Source of the DNA: an uncultured Rhodocyclaceae bacterium
Lineage (GTDB): Bacteria; Pseudomonadota; Gammaproteobacteria; Burkholderiales; Rhodocyclaceae
Assembly: GCA_903930805.1 (NCBI GenBank)
Contig: CAIYZZ010000126.1
Coordinates: 1 to 7,960 of the forward strand
DNA: 7,960 nt
Direction of reading: 5' to 3'
Both the position numbers and the translations under genes were made by a program. The notes beneath the pieces were generated by a model. The model saw nothing but the letters and a program-made list of their open reading frames with translations, did not search any database and was not told where the DNA came from. Numbering within the stretch: position 1 is the first letter of the stretch; every line of letters begins with the position of its first letter. Of the stretch, positions 1 to 6,621 are shown piece by piece.

Positions 1-197
1 ATGATATGCTCGCCGCGCTTGATGAGTTGCGCGGTGAGCATGAATTTTCAATCGAAGTGATGGATGTCGATTCGCATCCTGACTGGGTGGCGCGATACGA
101 TCAACTCGTTCCTGTCCTGTTTTTTGGAAATGAGGAAATCTGCCATTATTTTCTCGATACCGCGAAAGTGCGTGAGGTTTTGAGCCGGTTTCGCTAG
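1..197 (+). CDS. Glutaredoxin-like (thioredoxin-fold) protein, 3' part
   Basis: This is the C-terminal part of a small thioredoxin-fold protein. The reading frame is open from the first complete codon (position 3) to the TAG at 195-197, so the gene starts upstream and the ATG at 6 is an internal methionine. The visible protein begins Asp-Met-Leu-Ala-Ala-Leu, which matches the helix that follows the CxxC redox motif in DUF836/glutaredoxin-like proteins; the cysteines themselves lie outside the window. A Val-Pro-Val-Leu stretch (nt 108-119) is the expected cis-proline loop before a beta strand, followed by a short C-terminal helix. In Betaproteobacteria a gene of this family commonly sits between a DegP/MucD-type protease gene and lepA, which fits the 37-nt gap to lepA here. 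A role in thiol-disulfide exchange is inferred from the fold; the substrate is unknown. Confidence 0.72.
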   Translation, partial: DMLAALDELRGEHEFSIEVMDVDSHPDWVARYDQLVPVLFFGNEEICHYFLDTAKVREVLSRFR

Positions 198-234
198 AAT
201 CCTGCCTCCGCTTTTTTGCCATGGTGTCTGCTGA

Positions 235-2028
235 GTGGATCACATAAGAAATTTCTCCATCATCGCCCACATTGATCACGGCAAATCTACGCTGGCCGAT
301 CGCATCATCCACCTTTGCGGTGGTTTGTCCGATCGTGAAATGTCCGAACAAGTACTCGATTCGATGGATATCGAGCGGGAGCGTGGCATCACCATCAAGG
401 CGCAGACGGCGGCGCTTTCGTATCAGGCCAGGGATGGTAAACGCTACAACCTGAACCTTATTGATACCCCGGGGCATGTTGATTTTTCCTATGAAGTCAG
501 CCGCTCACTGTCGGCCTGTGAGGGAGCGCTTCTTGTGGTCGATGCCTCTCAGGGGGTCGAAGCCCAGACGGTGGCAAATTGTTACACCGCTCTTGAGTTG
601 GGTGTTGAGGTTGTTCCCGTACTGAACAAGATGGATTTGCCACAAGCCGATCCGGAGGGTGCGCGCCAGGAGGTGGAGGAGGTCATCGGCATTGACGCGA
701 CCGATGCCATCTCCTGTTCCGCTAAGACTGGCATGGGCATTGAGGATATTCTCGAAGCGGTGATCGCCCGCATTCCGCCACCCAAAGGTGACCCGGCAGC
801 GCCACTCAAGGCCTTGATTATCGATTCATGGTTCGATAATTACGTTGGCGTGGTGATGCTGGTGCGCGTCGTCGATGGCACGTTGCGTGCCAAGGAACGC
901 ATCCGTCTGATGTCGACGGGTTCAATGCATTTGTGCGAGCAGGTTGGCGTGTTTACGCCAAAATCGATTGCCCGTGATCAGCTTTCGGCCGGCGAGGTTG
1001 GTTTCATCATTTCCGGCATCAAGGAACTGAAAGCGGCAAATGTTGGCGATACCGTCACGCTGGCCGACCGACCGGCCGCCGCGTCCTTACCCGGCTTCAA
1101 GGAAATCAAGCCACAAGTGTTCGCGGGGCTCTATCCGGTCGAGGCCAACCAATACGATCAGTTGCGTGAGTCTCTTGAGAAACTGCAACTCAACGACGCT
1201 TCGCTACGTTACGAGCCAGAGGTATCACAGGCGCTCGGTTTTGGTTTCCGTTGCGGGTTTCTCGGCTTGCTGCACATGGAAATTGTGCAGGAACGATTGG
1301 AACGTGAATTCGATCAGGATTTGATTACCACCGCGCCCACGGTGGTCTATCAGGTGCGCTTGCGTGACGGTACGGAAATTTTGGTTGAAAACCCGTCGAA
1401 GTTGCCGGATTTGCAGAAAATAGAGGAGATTCGCGAGCCGATCATTACCTCGGCAATTTTCGTGCCTCAGGATTATCTCGGTGCAGTGATTACTTTGTGT
1501 GAATCTAAACGTGGCACTCAGGTCGACATCCGTTATCACGGTCGCCAGGTGCATGTTACCTACGAGATGCCTCTGGCCGAGGTGGTGTTCGACTTCTTCG
1601 ATAAACTTAAATCGGTTTCGCGTGGTTATGCTTCACTCGACTATGAGTTCAAGGAATACCGTGCCGCCGATGTGGTCAAACTCGATATCCTTATCAATAG
1701 CGAACGGGTCGATGCACTATCTGTGATCGTGCATCGCGCCAATGCACCTTATCGCGGTCGCCAGTTGGCGGCCAAGATGCGTAGTCTGATTCCGCGCCAG
1801 ATGTATGACGTTGCGATTCAGGCGGCAATTGGCTCGACCATCGTTTCGCGTGAGAACGTCAAGGCAATGCGCAAGGACGTGCTGGCGAAATGCTATGGTG
1901 GCGATATCTCGCGCAAGAAGAAACTGCTGGAAAAACAGAAGGCCGGCAAGAAACGTATGAAGCAGGTCGGCCGTGTCGAAATACCGCAGGAGGCTTTTTT
2001 GGCCGTGCTGCGAGTGGATGAAAAGTGA
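235..2028 (+). CDS. lepA: Elongation factor 4 (LepA), ribosome-associated GTPase
   Basis: LepA is a translational GTPase that binds the ribosome and is implicated in back-translocation, 30S biogenesis and translation under stress. The 597-aa length matches the family (about 600). The GTPase motifs are intact: AHIDHGKST (residues 11-19), the RGITI switch I region (50-54), DTPGH (77-81), NKMD (131-134) and SAK (162-164). The EF-G-like domains follow, then the LepA-specific C-terminal domain with its basic [15 protein letters not shown] segment near residues 560-575. The start is the GTG at 235: an in-frame TGA at 232-234 sits directly before it, so no earlier start is possible, and the N-terminus [19 protein letters not shown] is exactly that of the family. 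No convincing Shine-Dalgarno sequence precedes it. lepB follows after 4 nt, the classic lepA-lepB pair. Confidence 0.98.
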   Translation: MDHIRNFSIIAHIDHGKSTLADRIIHLCGGLSDREMSEQVLDSMDIERERGITIKAQTAALSYQARDGKRYNLNLIDTPGHVDFSYEVSRSLSACEGALLVVDASQGVEAQTVANCYTALELGVEVVPVLNKMDLPQADPEGARQEVEEVIGIDATDAISCSAKTGMGIEDILEAVIARIPPPKGDPAAPLKALIIDSWFDNYVGVVMLVRVVDGTLRAKERIRLMSTGSMHLCEQVGVFTPKSIARDQLSAGEVGFIISGIKELKAANVGDTVTLADRPAAASLPGFKEIKPQVFAGLYPVEANQYDQLRESLEKLQLNDASLRYEPEVSQALGFGFRCGFLGLLHMEIVQERLEREFDQDLITTAPTVVYQVRLRDGTEILVENPSKLPDLQKIEEIREPIITSAIFVPQDYLGAVITLCESKRGTQVDIRYHGRQVHVTYEMPLAEVVFDFFDKLKSVSRGYASLDYEFKEYRAADVVKLDILINSERVDALSVIVHRANAPYRGRQLAAKMRSLIPRQMYDVAIQAAIGSTIVSRENVKAMRKDVLAKCYGGDISRKKKLLEKQKAGKKRMKQVGRVEIPQEAFLAVLRVDEK

Positions 2029-2032
2029 AACG

Positions 2033-2821
2033 ATGAATTTTGCCCTGATCCTGTTTGTGTTGCTTGTGGTCAGTGCCGCGCTGTGGGTGGCGGATCACTT
2101 CGTGTTTCGAAAACGGCGTACCCCTGATGCAAAAGAACCGCTTTGGGTCGAATATGGGGCAAGTTTTTTTCCGGTCATTCTGATTGTCTTTGTGTTGCGC
2201 TCCTTTCTCGTCGAGCCATTCAAGATTCCATCAGGATCGATGATTCCAACTTTGTTGGTGGGCGATTTCATTGCTGTAAATAAGTTTACCTATGGCATTC
2301 GTTTGCCGGTGTTGAACAAGAAAATCATCGAGATAGGTACGCCGCAACGCGGCGACGTGGTGGTTTTCCGCTATCCCCCGGATCCATCGCTCGACTACAT
2401 CAAGCGGGTTGTAGGATTGCCGGGCGACAGGGTGGCTTACCTGAACAAACGACTGACGATCAACGGTCAGCCTGTTGCAAGGGAAAGACGCGGCGACTAT
2501 TTTGATGTTGAGCGCATGTTCTATACGCCTCGCCATGTCGAAAAGCTCGGAGAGGTCGAGCATGCAATGCTGATCGAAGATGACGCACCTGCTTTTGTTC
2601 CCCATGTCCTGCAGTTTCCCCAGCGGGACAAATGCCTCTACAATGCCGAAGGCGTTGTTTGCGATGTGCCCTCTGGACATTATTTCGTCATGGGTGACAA
2701 TCGGGATAATTCCCAAGATAGCCGAGTGTGGGGTTTCGTGCCTGACGAAAATCTGGTGGGCAGGGCTTTTTTTGTCTGGTTCAATTTTAGTGATCTGAAG
2801 CGAATCGGTGGCTTTCGCTGA
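2033..2821 (+). CDS. lepB: Signal peptidase I (leader peptidase)
   Basis: LepB is the inner-membrane serine/lysine protease that removes signal peptides from exported proteins. At 262 aa it is shorter than the E. coli enzyme (324 aa). Two hydrophobic segments (about residues 3-24 and 43-60) anchor a periplasmic catalytic domain. Visible family boxes are PSGSMIPTL with the nucleophile Ser69, DYIKRVVGLPGD with the general base Lys124, and GDNRDNSQDSR (221-231). Cys201 and Cys210 lie in the insert before the last box and may form a disulfide. I chose the ATG at 2033 because the following residues (MNFALIL) align with the start region of E. coli LepB. The same frame is open further upstream, with an ATG at 2018 that would overlap lepA, but those residues do not look like LepB. 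The gene begins 4 nt after the lepA stop. Confidence 0.97.
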   Translation: MNFALILFVLLVVSAALWVADHFVFRKRRTPDAKEPLWVEYGASFFPVILIVFVLRSFLVEPFKIPSGSMIPTLLVGDFIAVNKFTYGIRLPVLNKKIIEIGTPQRGDVVVFRYPPDPSLDYIKRVVGLPGDRVAYLNKRLTINGQPVARERRGDYFDVERMFYTPRHVEKLGEVEHAMLIEDDAPAFVPHVLQFPQRDKCLYNAEGVVCDVPSGHYFVMGDNRDNSQDSRVWGFVPDENLVGRAFFVWFNFSDLKRIGGFR

Positions 2822-2833
2822 TCGCTGTGATAA

Positions 2834-2838
2834 AAGGG
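2834..2838 (+). promoter_or_regulatory. Ribosome-binding site of the DUF4845 gene
   Basis: AAGGG lies 10 nt before the ATG at 2849, in the 27-nt gap after lepB. This is the longest gap within the nine-gene unit, and no terminator-like hairpin is visible in it. Confidence 0.5.
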
Positions 2839-2848
2839 CGAGATTGAT

Positions 2849-3205
2849 ATGAAAAAGAGACAGTTGGGAGTAAGCCTTTCAGGATTGTTGATGTCTGCGG
2901 TGATCCTTGCGGTGCTGGCCCTTTTAGGTATGAAAGTTGTCCCGGAATACCTCGAGTATTTTCAGATAATCAAAACACTCAAGGCGGTTTCGAACGACCC
3001 CAACGCAAAGACTAGCGTTTCCGAAGTACGCAAGGGGTTCGAGCGCCGCGCAAACATTGATAACATTACGGCCATCACTGCCACGGATCTGGATGTAAGC
3101 AAGGATGGTGGCGACTTGCTCATATCATTTGCATATGAACGACGTGTTCCATTGTTTGCCAATGTGAGTTTGTTACTCGACTTTCAGGGTTCGAGCAAGG
3201 AGTGA
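2849..3205 (+). CDS. DUF4845 family small membrane-anchored protein
   Basis: This 118-aa protein resembles the DUF4845 family, which in Betaproteobacteria and some Gammaproteobacteria is encoded between lepB and rnc. Its function is not established. A basic N-terminus (MKKRQ) is followed by one hydrophobic segment (about residues 8-31), then a soluble domain of about 85 residues with mixed helix and strand character. The topology is probably a single-pass anchor with the C-terminal domain in the periplasm (inference from the positive N-terminus). The stretch GVSLSGLL after the basic residues resembles a type IV prepilin cleavage region but has Gly rather than Glu at the +5 position. The ATG at 2849 has a modest ribosome-binding site. 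The stop codon overlaps the annotated GTG of rnc (GTGA at 3202-3205). The name rests on N-terminal pattern (GVSL.GLL...[12 protein letters not shown]) and genomic position. Confidence 0.82.
   Translation: MKKRQLGVSLSGLLMSAVILAVLALLGMKVVPEYLEYFQIIKTLKAVSNDPNAKTSVSEVRKGFERRANIDNITAITATDLDVSKDGGDLLISFAYERRVPLFANVSLLLDFQGSSKE
3197..3202 (+). promoter_or_regulatory. Shine-Dalgarno AAGGAG that bears on the rnc start
   Basis: AAGGAG is the strongest Shine-Dalgarno match at this junction. Its last G is also the first base of the GTG at 3202, so it cannot serve that codon by the normal geometry. It is 8 nt before the in-frame ATT at 3211, which is the usual spacing. Confidence 0.55.
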
Positions 3206-3876
3206 GTTCGATTGGACGCCTGGAAAAGGGGCTAGGCCACATTTTCAGGCAGCCTGAGCTGTTGCACCAGGCGCTGACGCATCGTAGTCACTCATCTCCG
3301 CATAACGAACGTCTCGAATTTCTTGGGGACAGTGTGTTGAGTTGCGCGGTTGCGACCTTGTTGTATCAACGCTTCCCAGGCTTGCGAGAGGGCGAGTTGT
3401 CGCGGTTGCGAGCTAGTCTGGTGCGACAGGAAACGCTTGCGGAACTTGCCACGAAACTCGAGTTGGGTGACGTACTTCGTCTTGGTGAGGGAGAACTCAA
3501 AAGTGGCGGGTTTCGCCGCCCATCCATATTGGCAGATGCGCTCGAGGCTATCTTGGGGGCGGCTTATCTCGATGCCGGTTTCGAGGCTGCCGAGAAAATG
3601 ATCTCGACGCTCTATCAGCAACGTATCGAGCAGATTGATCCGCATGAAGCAGGAAAGGATGCCAAGACCGCCCTGCAGGAATATCTCCAGGCACGGCGTA
3701 TCCCCGTGCCGCAATACAGTTTGTTGGCGACGCGCGGGGATGCTCATGCGCAGGAGTTTGAGGTGTCTTGTGCGGTGCCGGCTATGAGCATCAAAGTGAC
3801 CGGCAGCGGCATTAGTCGGCGCGGTGCCGAGCAACAGGCCGCCCAAGCCGCGCTTGAAAAATTGAGGACATCATGA
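3202..3876 (+). CDS. rnc: Ribonuclease III
   Basis: RNase III cleaves double-stranded RNA in rRNA precursors and some mRNAs as a Mg2+-dependent homodimer. The length of 224 aa matches E. coli (226). The N-terminal nuclease domain carries the signature NERLEFLGD (residues 35-43). Glu36, Glu39 and Asp43, with Asp112 and Glu115 in [10 protein letters not shown], match the catalytic Glu38, Glu41, Asp45, Asp114 and Glu117 of E. coli. The double-stranded RNA-binding domain covers about residues 153-223 ([11 protein letters not shown] to AAQAALEKL). The start is uncertain. GTG at 3202 overlaps the DUF4845 stop as GTGA and suits stop-start coupling, but the best Shine-Dalgarno sequence overlaps it. 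An ATT at 3211 is better spaced and would give 221 aa. Either start keeps the whole catalytic domain. The stop overlaps the era start (ATGA). Confidence 0.97.
   Translation: MSSIGRLEKGLGHIFRQPELLHQALTHRSHSSPHNERLEFLGDSVLSCAVATLLYQRFPGLREGELSRLRASLVRQETLAELATKLELGDVLRLGEGELKSGGFRRPSILADALEAILGAAYLDAGFEAAEKMISTLYQQRIEQIDPHEAGKDAKTALQEYLQARRIPVPQYSLLATRGDAHAQEFEVSCAVPAMSIKVTGSGISRRGAEQQAAQAALEKLRTS
3864..3868 (+). promoter_or_regulatory. Ribosome-binding site of era
   Basis: GAGGA inside the end of rnc lies 4 nt before the ATG at 3873. It supports translation of era in addition to coupling through the ATGA overlap. Confidence 0.5.
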
Positions 3877-4766
3877 GCGAAACGGTGGGTTTTCGAGCTG
3901 GTTATGTTGCTATCGTCGGGTGCCCCAATGTCGGCAAATCGACACTCATGAACCGTCTGATTGGCGCCAAAATCAGCATTACCTCAAAAAAGGCGCAAAC
4001 CACACGTCACCGGGTGCACGGCATTCTGACGACCGATTCTTGCCAGTATGTGTTTGTCGATACGCCCGGTTTCCAGACGCAGCATAAAAATGCGCTCAAT
4101 CGAGTAATGAACCGCACGGTGACTACTGCGCTGGCTGATGTTGACCTGGTGTTGTTTGTTATCGAGGCCAATCGTTGGCGAGCCGAGGATCGTGAAGTCC
4201 TTGCAAAAATTCCGGCCGACACGCCCATCTTGCTCATCATCAACAAGGTTGACCACCTCGCCAACAGGAATACCCTGCTGCCTTTCATGGCGAAACTTGC
4301 AGAGGAGTCAAACTTTGCCGAAATTGTGCCGATCAGTGCCGAGCGCAGCGATAGACTGGACATCTTGTTGCAGGTAGCGGAAAAATACTTGCCGGAATCC
4401 GCACCGATCTTTGATGCAGAGGATCTGACAGACCGGTCCGAGCGTTTTCTCGCTGCCGAGTTGTTGCGTGAAAAACTGTTTCGCAATCTGGGTGAAGAAT
4501 TGCCCTACGGTATCGCCGTCGAAATTGAGCGCTTTGAAGTTGAAGACAATGTGCGCCGCATACACGCCGCCATCATCGTCGACAAGGAGGCACACAAGGC
4601 TATCGTTATTGGTAAGGGCGGTGAGCGCATGAAGCGGGTGGCAAGCGATGCGCGCAAGGATATGGAGCGTTTGTTCGGCGGCAAGGTCTGGCTGGAGACG
4701 TGGGTGAAGGTCAAAAGCGGTTGGGCAGATGACGAGCGTGCCCTGCGGAGTCTCGGTTACGCATGA
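3873..4766 (+). CDS. era: GTPase Era, 30S ribosome assembly
   Basis: Era is an essential GTPase that binds the 3' end of 16S rRNA through a KH domain and acts in 30S maturation. The 297-aa length is close to the E. coli protein (301). GTPase motifs are GCPNVGKST (residues 16-24), DTPG (63-66), NKVD (124-127) and a SAE motif (155-157). The linker leads into the KH domain, with [10 protein letters not shown] near 216-225 and the RNA-contacting [10 protein letters not shown] at 245-254. The start is fixed by an ATGA overlap with rnc, a ribosome-binding site 4 nt upstream and a normal N-terminus. The neighbouring RNase III acts on the same rRNA, a pairing that is widely conserved. The stop overlaps the recO start (ATGA at 4763-4766). 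Confidence 0.98.
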   Translation: MSETVGFRAGYVAIVGCPNVGKSTLMNRLIGAKISITSKKAQTTRHRVHGILTTDSCQYVFVDTPGFQTQHKNALNRVMNRTVTTALADVDLVLFVIEANRWRAEDREVLAKIPADTPILLIINKVDHLANRNTLLPFMAKLAEESNFAEIVPISAERSDRLDILLQVAEKYLPESAPIFDAEDLTDRSERFLAAELLREKLFRNLGEELPYGIAVEIERFEVEDNVRRIHAAIIVDKEAHKAIVIGKGGERMKRVASDARKDMERLFGGKVWLETWVKVKSGWADDERALRSLGYA

Positions 4767-5482
4767 CGGCTGCGCGTCGGCGTATTGATGATGCGGCGGC
4801 ATTTTTGCTGCATGCTTATCCGTATAGCGAAACCAGCCTGATTCTCGAAGTATTTTCCCGCGATCATGGCCGGCTTGCCTTGCTTGCACGTGGTGCGCGC
4901 CGACCACGTTCCGCATTGCGTGGCGTTTTGCTGTCATTTCAACCGCTGGAACTGGGTTGGTTCGGCAGTGGTGAAGTGAAAACACTCGCCCGTGCGGAGT
5001 GGTTGGGCGGCATGGCTTTTCTGCGTGGCGAAGGCTTGCTGCTCGGTTACTACCTGAATGAGTTGTTGCTTAAGTTGTTGCCGCGCGAGGATGCGCACAC
5101 CGCCCTGTTTGATGCATATGCAGGTGCGCTCGTCGCCTTGTCGGGAGGGTCTGTCGAGACAGCGGAGTTACGGCGTTTCGAGAAAACTCTGCTGAAAGAG
5201 TTGGGCTATGGCCTGGCGTTGGAGCACGATATCGCTGGCAAGGCGCTTGAGGCGGGAGTCCGTTACCGCTATCAGGTTGAGCATGGCGCAGTACGCGAGA
5301 GCGAGTCGGACAGCGGCTTGATCGTCCGGGGGAAAACCCTGCTCGATTTGGCAGCGGACGACTATGCCGACTCCCGTAGCCTGGCCGAGAGCAAACAACT
5401 GATGCGACATCTTCTATCGCACCATCTTTCCGGCCAGATGCTGCAAACCCGGCGAGTGTTCATCGAGTTGCAGGACGTATGA
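4763..5482 (+). CDS. recO: DNA repair protein RecO
   Basis: RecO works with RecR (and RecF) to load RecA on SSB-coated single-stranded DNA and to anneal strands during recombinational repair. The 239-aa length matches E. coli (242). The N-terminal OB fold is recognisable from AAFLLHAYPYSETSLILEVFSRDHGRLALLARGARRPRS read across residues 11-50. The helical C-terminal domain ends in the family-typical HHLSGQMLQTRRVFIEL (residues 220-236). No cysteine zinc site of the kind seen in Deinococcus RecO is visible, as is usual for proteobacterial members. The ATG is part of an ATGA overlap with era, and the nearest Shine-Dalgarno-like sequence (CGGAG at 4746-4750) is 12 nt away, so coupled reinitiation is the likely start mechanism. 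pdxJ follows after a short gap. Confidence 0.94.
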   Translation: MTAARRRIDDAAAFLLHAYPYSETSLILEVFSRDHGRLALLARGARRPRSALRGVLLSFQPLELGWFGSGEVKTLARAEWLGGMAFLRGEGLLLGYYLNELLLKLLPREDAHTALFDAYAGALVALSGGSVETAELRRFEKTLLKELGYGLALEHDIAGKALEAGVRYRYQVEHGAVRESESDSGLIVRGKTLLDLAADDYADSRSLAESKQLMRHLLSHHLSGQMLQTRRVFIELQDV

Positions 5483-5486
5483 AGGG
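5481..5486 (+). promoter_or_regulatory. Ribosome-binding site that decides the pdxJ start
   Basis: GAAGGG spans the recO stop codon and is 8 nt before the ATG at 5495. The alternative GTG at 5486 would overlap it, so the ATG is preferred. Confidence 0.6.
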
Positions 5487-5494
5487 TGAAAAAA

Positions 5495-6247
5495 ATGATT
5501 GATCTGGGAGTAAATATCGACCATGTGGCCACTTTACGGCAGGCGCGTCTCACCTATGAGCCTGACCCTGTCTGGGCAGCGGCGGCTGCGCATCTGGGGG
5601 GGGCAGATGCCATCACTGTGCATTTACGCGAGGATCGTCGCCATATTGTCGACCGTGATGTCGAACTGTTGCGTGCCAGCGTGCAGAGCAAACTGAATTT
5701 GGAGATGGCAGCTACCGATGAGATGGTTGGAATAGCTTGCCGCCTTATGCCAGAGATGTCGACCCTGGTGCCTGAGGGGCGCCATGAAGTGACCACTGAA
5801 GGTGGGTTGGACGTGGCCGGGCAGGAAGCGCGTTTGAAGGATGTCGTGCGCCGAATGCAGGATGCCGGCATTTACGTGAGCTTGTTCATTGATGCCGATA
5901 TGAAGCAGATCGAGGCAGCTGCGCGCGTCGGTGCGCAGGCGTGTGAGATTCACACCGGGCCCTATGCCCGAGCCTTTCATGAAAACGGGCGAGATATCGA
6001 AAGTGCCGCAGCTCAGGCCGAGCTAAAAAAAGTCGGCGCTGGCGGGACGGCGATTATCGATTGCGGCATGCGTTTCAATGCCGGCCACGCCCTGAATTAC
6101 ATCAACGTCCAGCCGATTGCCGGTTTGCCCGGTTTGCGCGAATTGCATATCGGGCACGCCATCGTCAGTCGTGCGGTGTTTGTCGGCCTGACTGAAGCTG
6201 TACGCGAGATGAAACGCCTGATTCGCCAGGACGCCGACATCAAGTGA
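5495..6247 (+). CDS. pdxJ: Pyridoxine 5'-phosphate synthase
   Basis: PdxJ condenses 1-deoxy-D-xylulose 5-phosphate with 3-amino-2-oxopropyl phosphate (the PdxA product) to form pyridoxine 5'-phosphate in the DXP-dependent vitamin B6 pathway. It is a cytoplasmic TIM-barrel enzyme. The 250-aa form starts at ATG 5495 and compares with 243 aa in E. coli. Family motifs are [15 protein letters not shown] (residues 4-18), [15 protein letters not shown] (37-51), NLEMAAT (68-74), [15 protein letters not shown] (93-107), EIHTGPYA (151-158) and NAGHALNY (195-202). His43, Glu70 and His198 occupy the positions of the catalytic His45, Glu72 and His193 of E. coli. A GTG at 5486 would add three residues but overlaps the ribosome-binding site. 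The gene contains an eight-G run at 5596-5603 in the conserved Leu-Gly-Gly segment. Its stop overlaps the acpS start (GTGA). Confidence 0.97.
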   Translation: MIDLGVNIDHVATLRQARLTYEPDPVWAAAAAHLGGADAITVHLREDRRHIVDRDVELLRASVQSKLNLEMAATDEMVGIACRLMPEMSTLVPEGRHEVTTEGGLDVAGQEARLKDVVRRMQDAGIYVSLFIDADMKQIEAAARVGAQACEIHTGPYARAFHENGRDIESAAAQAELKKVGAGGTAIIDCGMRFNAGHALNYINVQPIAGLPGLRELHIGHAIVSRAVFVGLTEAVREMKRLIRQDADIK

Positions 6248-6621
6248 TTTACGGTATTGGCACCGATCTCGTGGACATTGAGCGCATGCAGGCGCTCTGG
6301 CAGCGACACGGTGCTCGAGCCCTGGAAAAGCTTTTGGCACCCGAGGAACGCGTTGCCTGTAGCGCCAGTCTGGCTCCCGGCCGCTTCCTCGCCAAGCGTT
6401 TCGCTGCCAAGGAAGCCCTCGGCAAGGCACTCGGCACAGGCATCCGCGCGCCTGTGCTGCTGCCTGCCATCGCCGTGGTGCATGATGCGCATGGCAAGCC
6501 CGCATTTTCCTTTGCCAATGACCTGACGGCGTGGATGCAGGAGCGTCAACTGGTCGTTCATCTTTCAATTAGCGATGAGGCTGCTCATGCGCTCGCCTTT
6601 GTTGTCGTGGAGACGATATGA
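6244..6621 (+). CDS. acpS: Holo-[acyl-carrier-protein] synthase
   Basis: AcpS transfers 4'-phosphopantetheine from coenzyme A to a serine of acyl carrier protein, activating it for fatty acid synthesis. The length of 125 aa is normal (126 in E. coli). The two signature regions are [11 protein letters not shown] (residues 4-14) with metal-binding Asp8, and [15 protein letters not shown] (52-66) with Glu57. The C-terminal strand [16 protein letters not shown] is typical. The GTG start gives the expected N-terminus [14 protein letters not shown] and overlaps the pdxJ stop. The nearest Shine-Dalgarno-like AGGA (6228-6231) is 12 nt away, so translation probably depends on coupling to pdxJ. The pdxJ-acpS pair is also found in E. 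coli. The stop overlaps the nagZ start (ATGA). Confidence 0.97.
   Translation: MIYGIGTDLVDIERMQALWQRHGARALEKLLAPEERVACSASLAPGRFLAKRFAAKEALGKALGTGIRAPVLLPAIAVVHDAHGKPAFSFANDLTAWMQERQLVVHLSISDEAAHALAFVVVETI

Noticed and set aside
1973..2032. 20-codon N-terminal extension of lepB
   Set aside because: The frame is open, but the residues are only the shifted reading of the lepA end, and the ATG at 2033 gives the expected LepB N-terminus. The extension is discussed only as a frameshift possibility.
2822..2848. Internal promoter or terminator between lepB and the DUF4845 gene
   Set aside because: The 27-nt gap has a TGATAA-like stretch but no paired -35 element and no hairpin, so it is best read as a simple intra-operon gap with a ribosome-binding site.
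3292..3846. 184-aa open frame on the - strand inside rnc
   Set aside because: It is fully contained opposite the RNase III coding region with no motif or upstream signal of its own.
4308..4985. 225-aa open frame on the - strand across era and recO
   Set aside because: It lies wholly opposite two firmly identified genes, has no recognisable domain or ribosome-binding site, and its composition (rich in His, Arg, Ala) is that of an antisense shadow.
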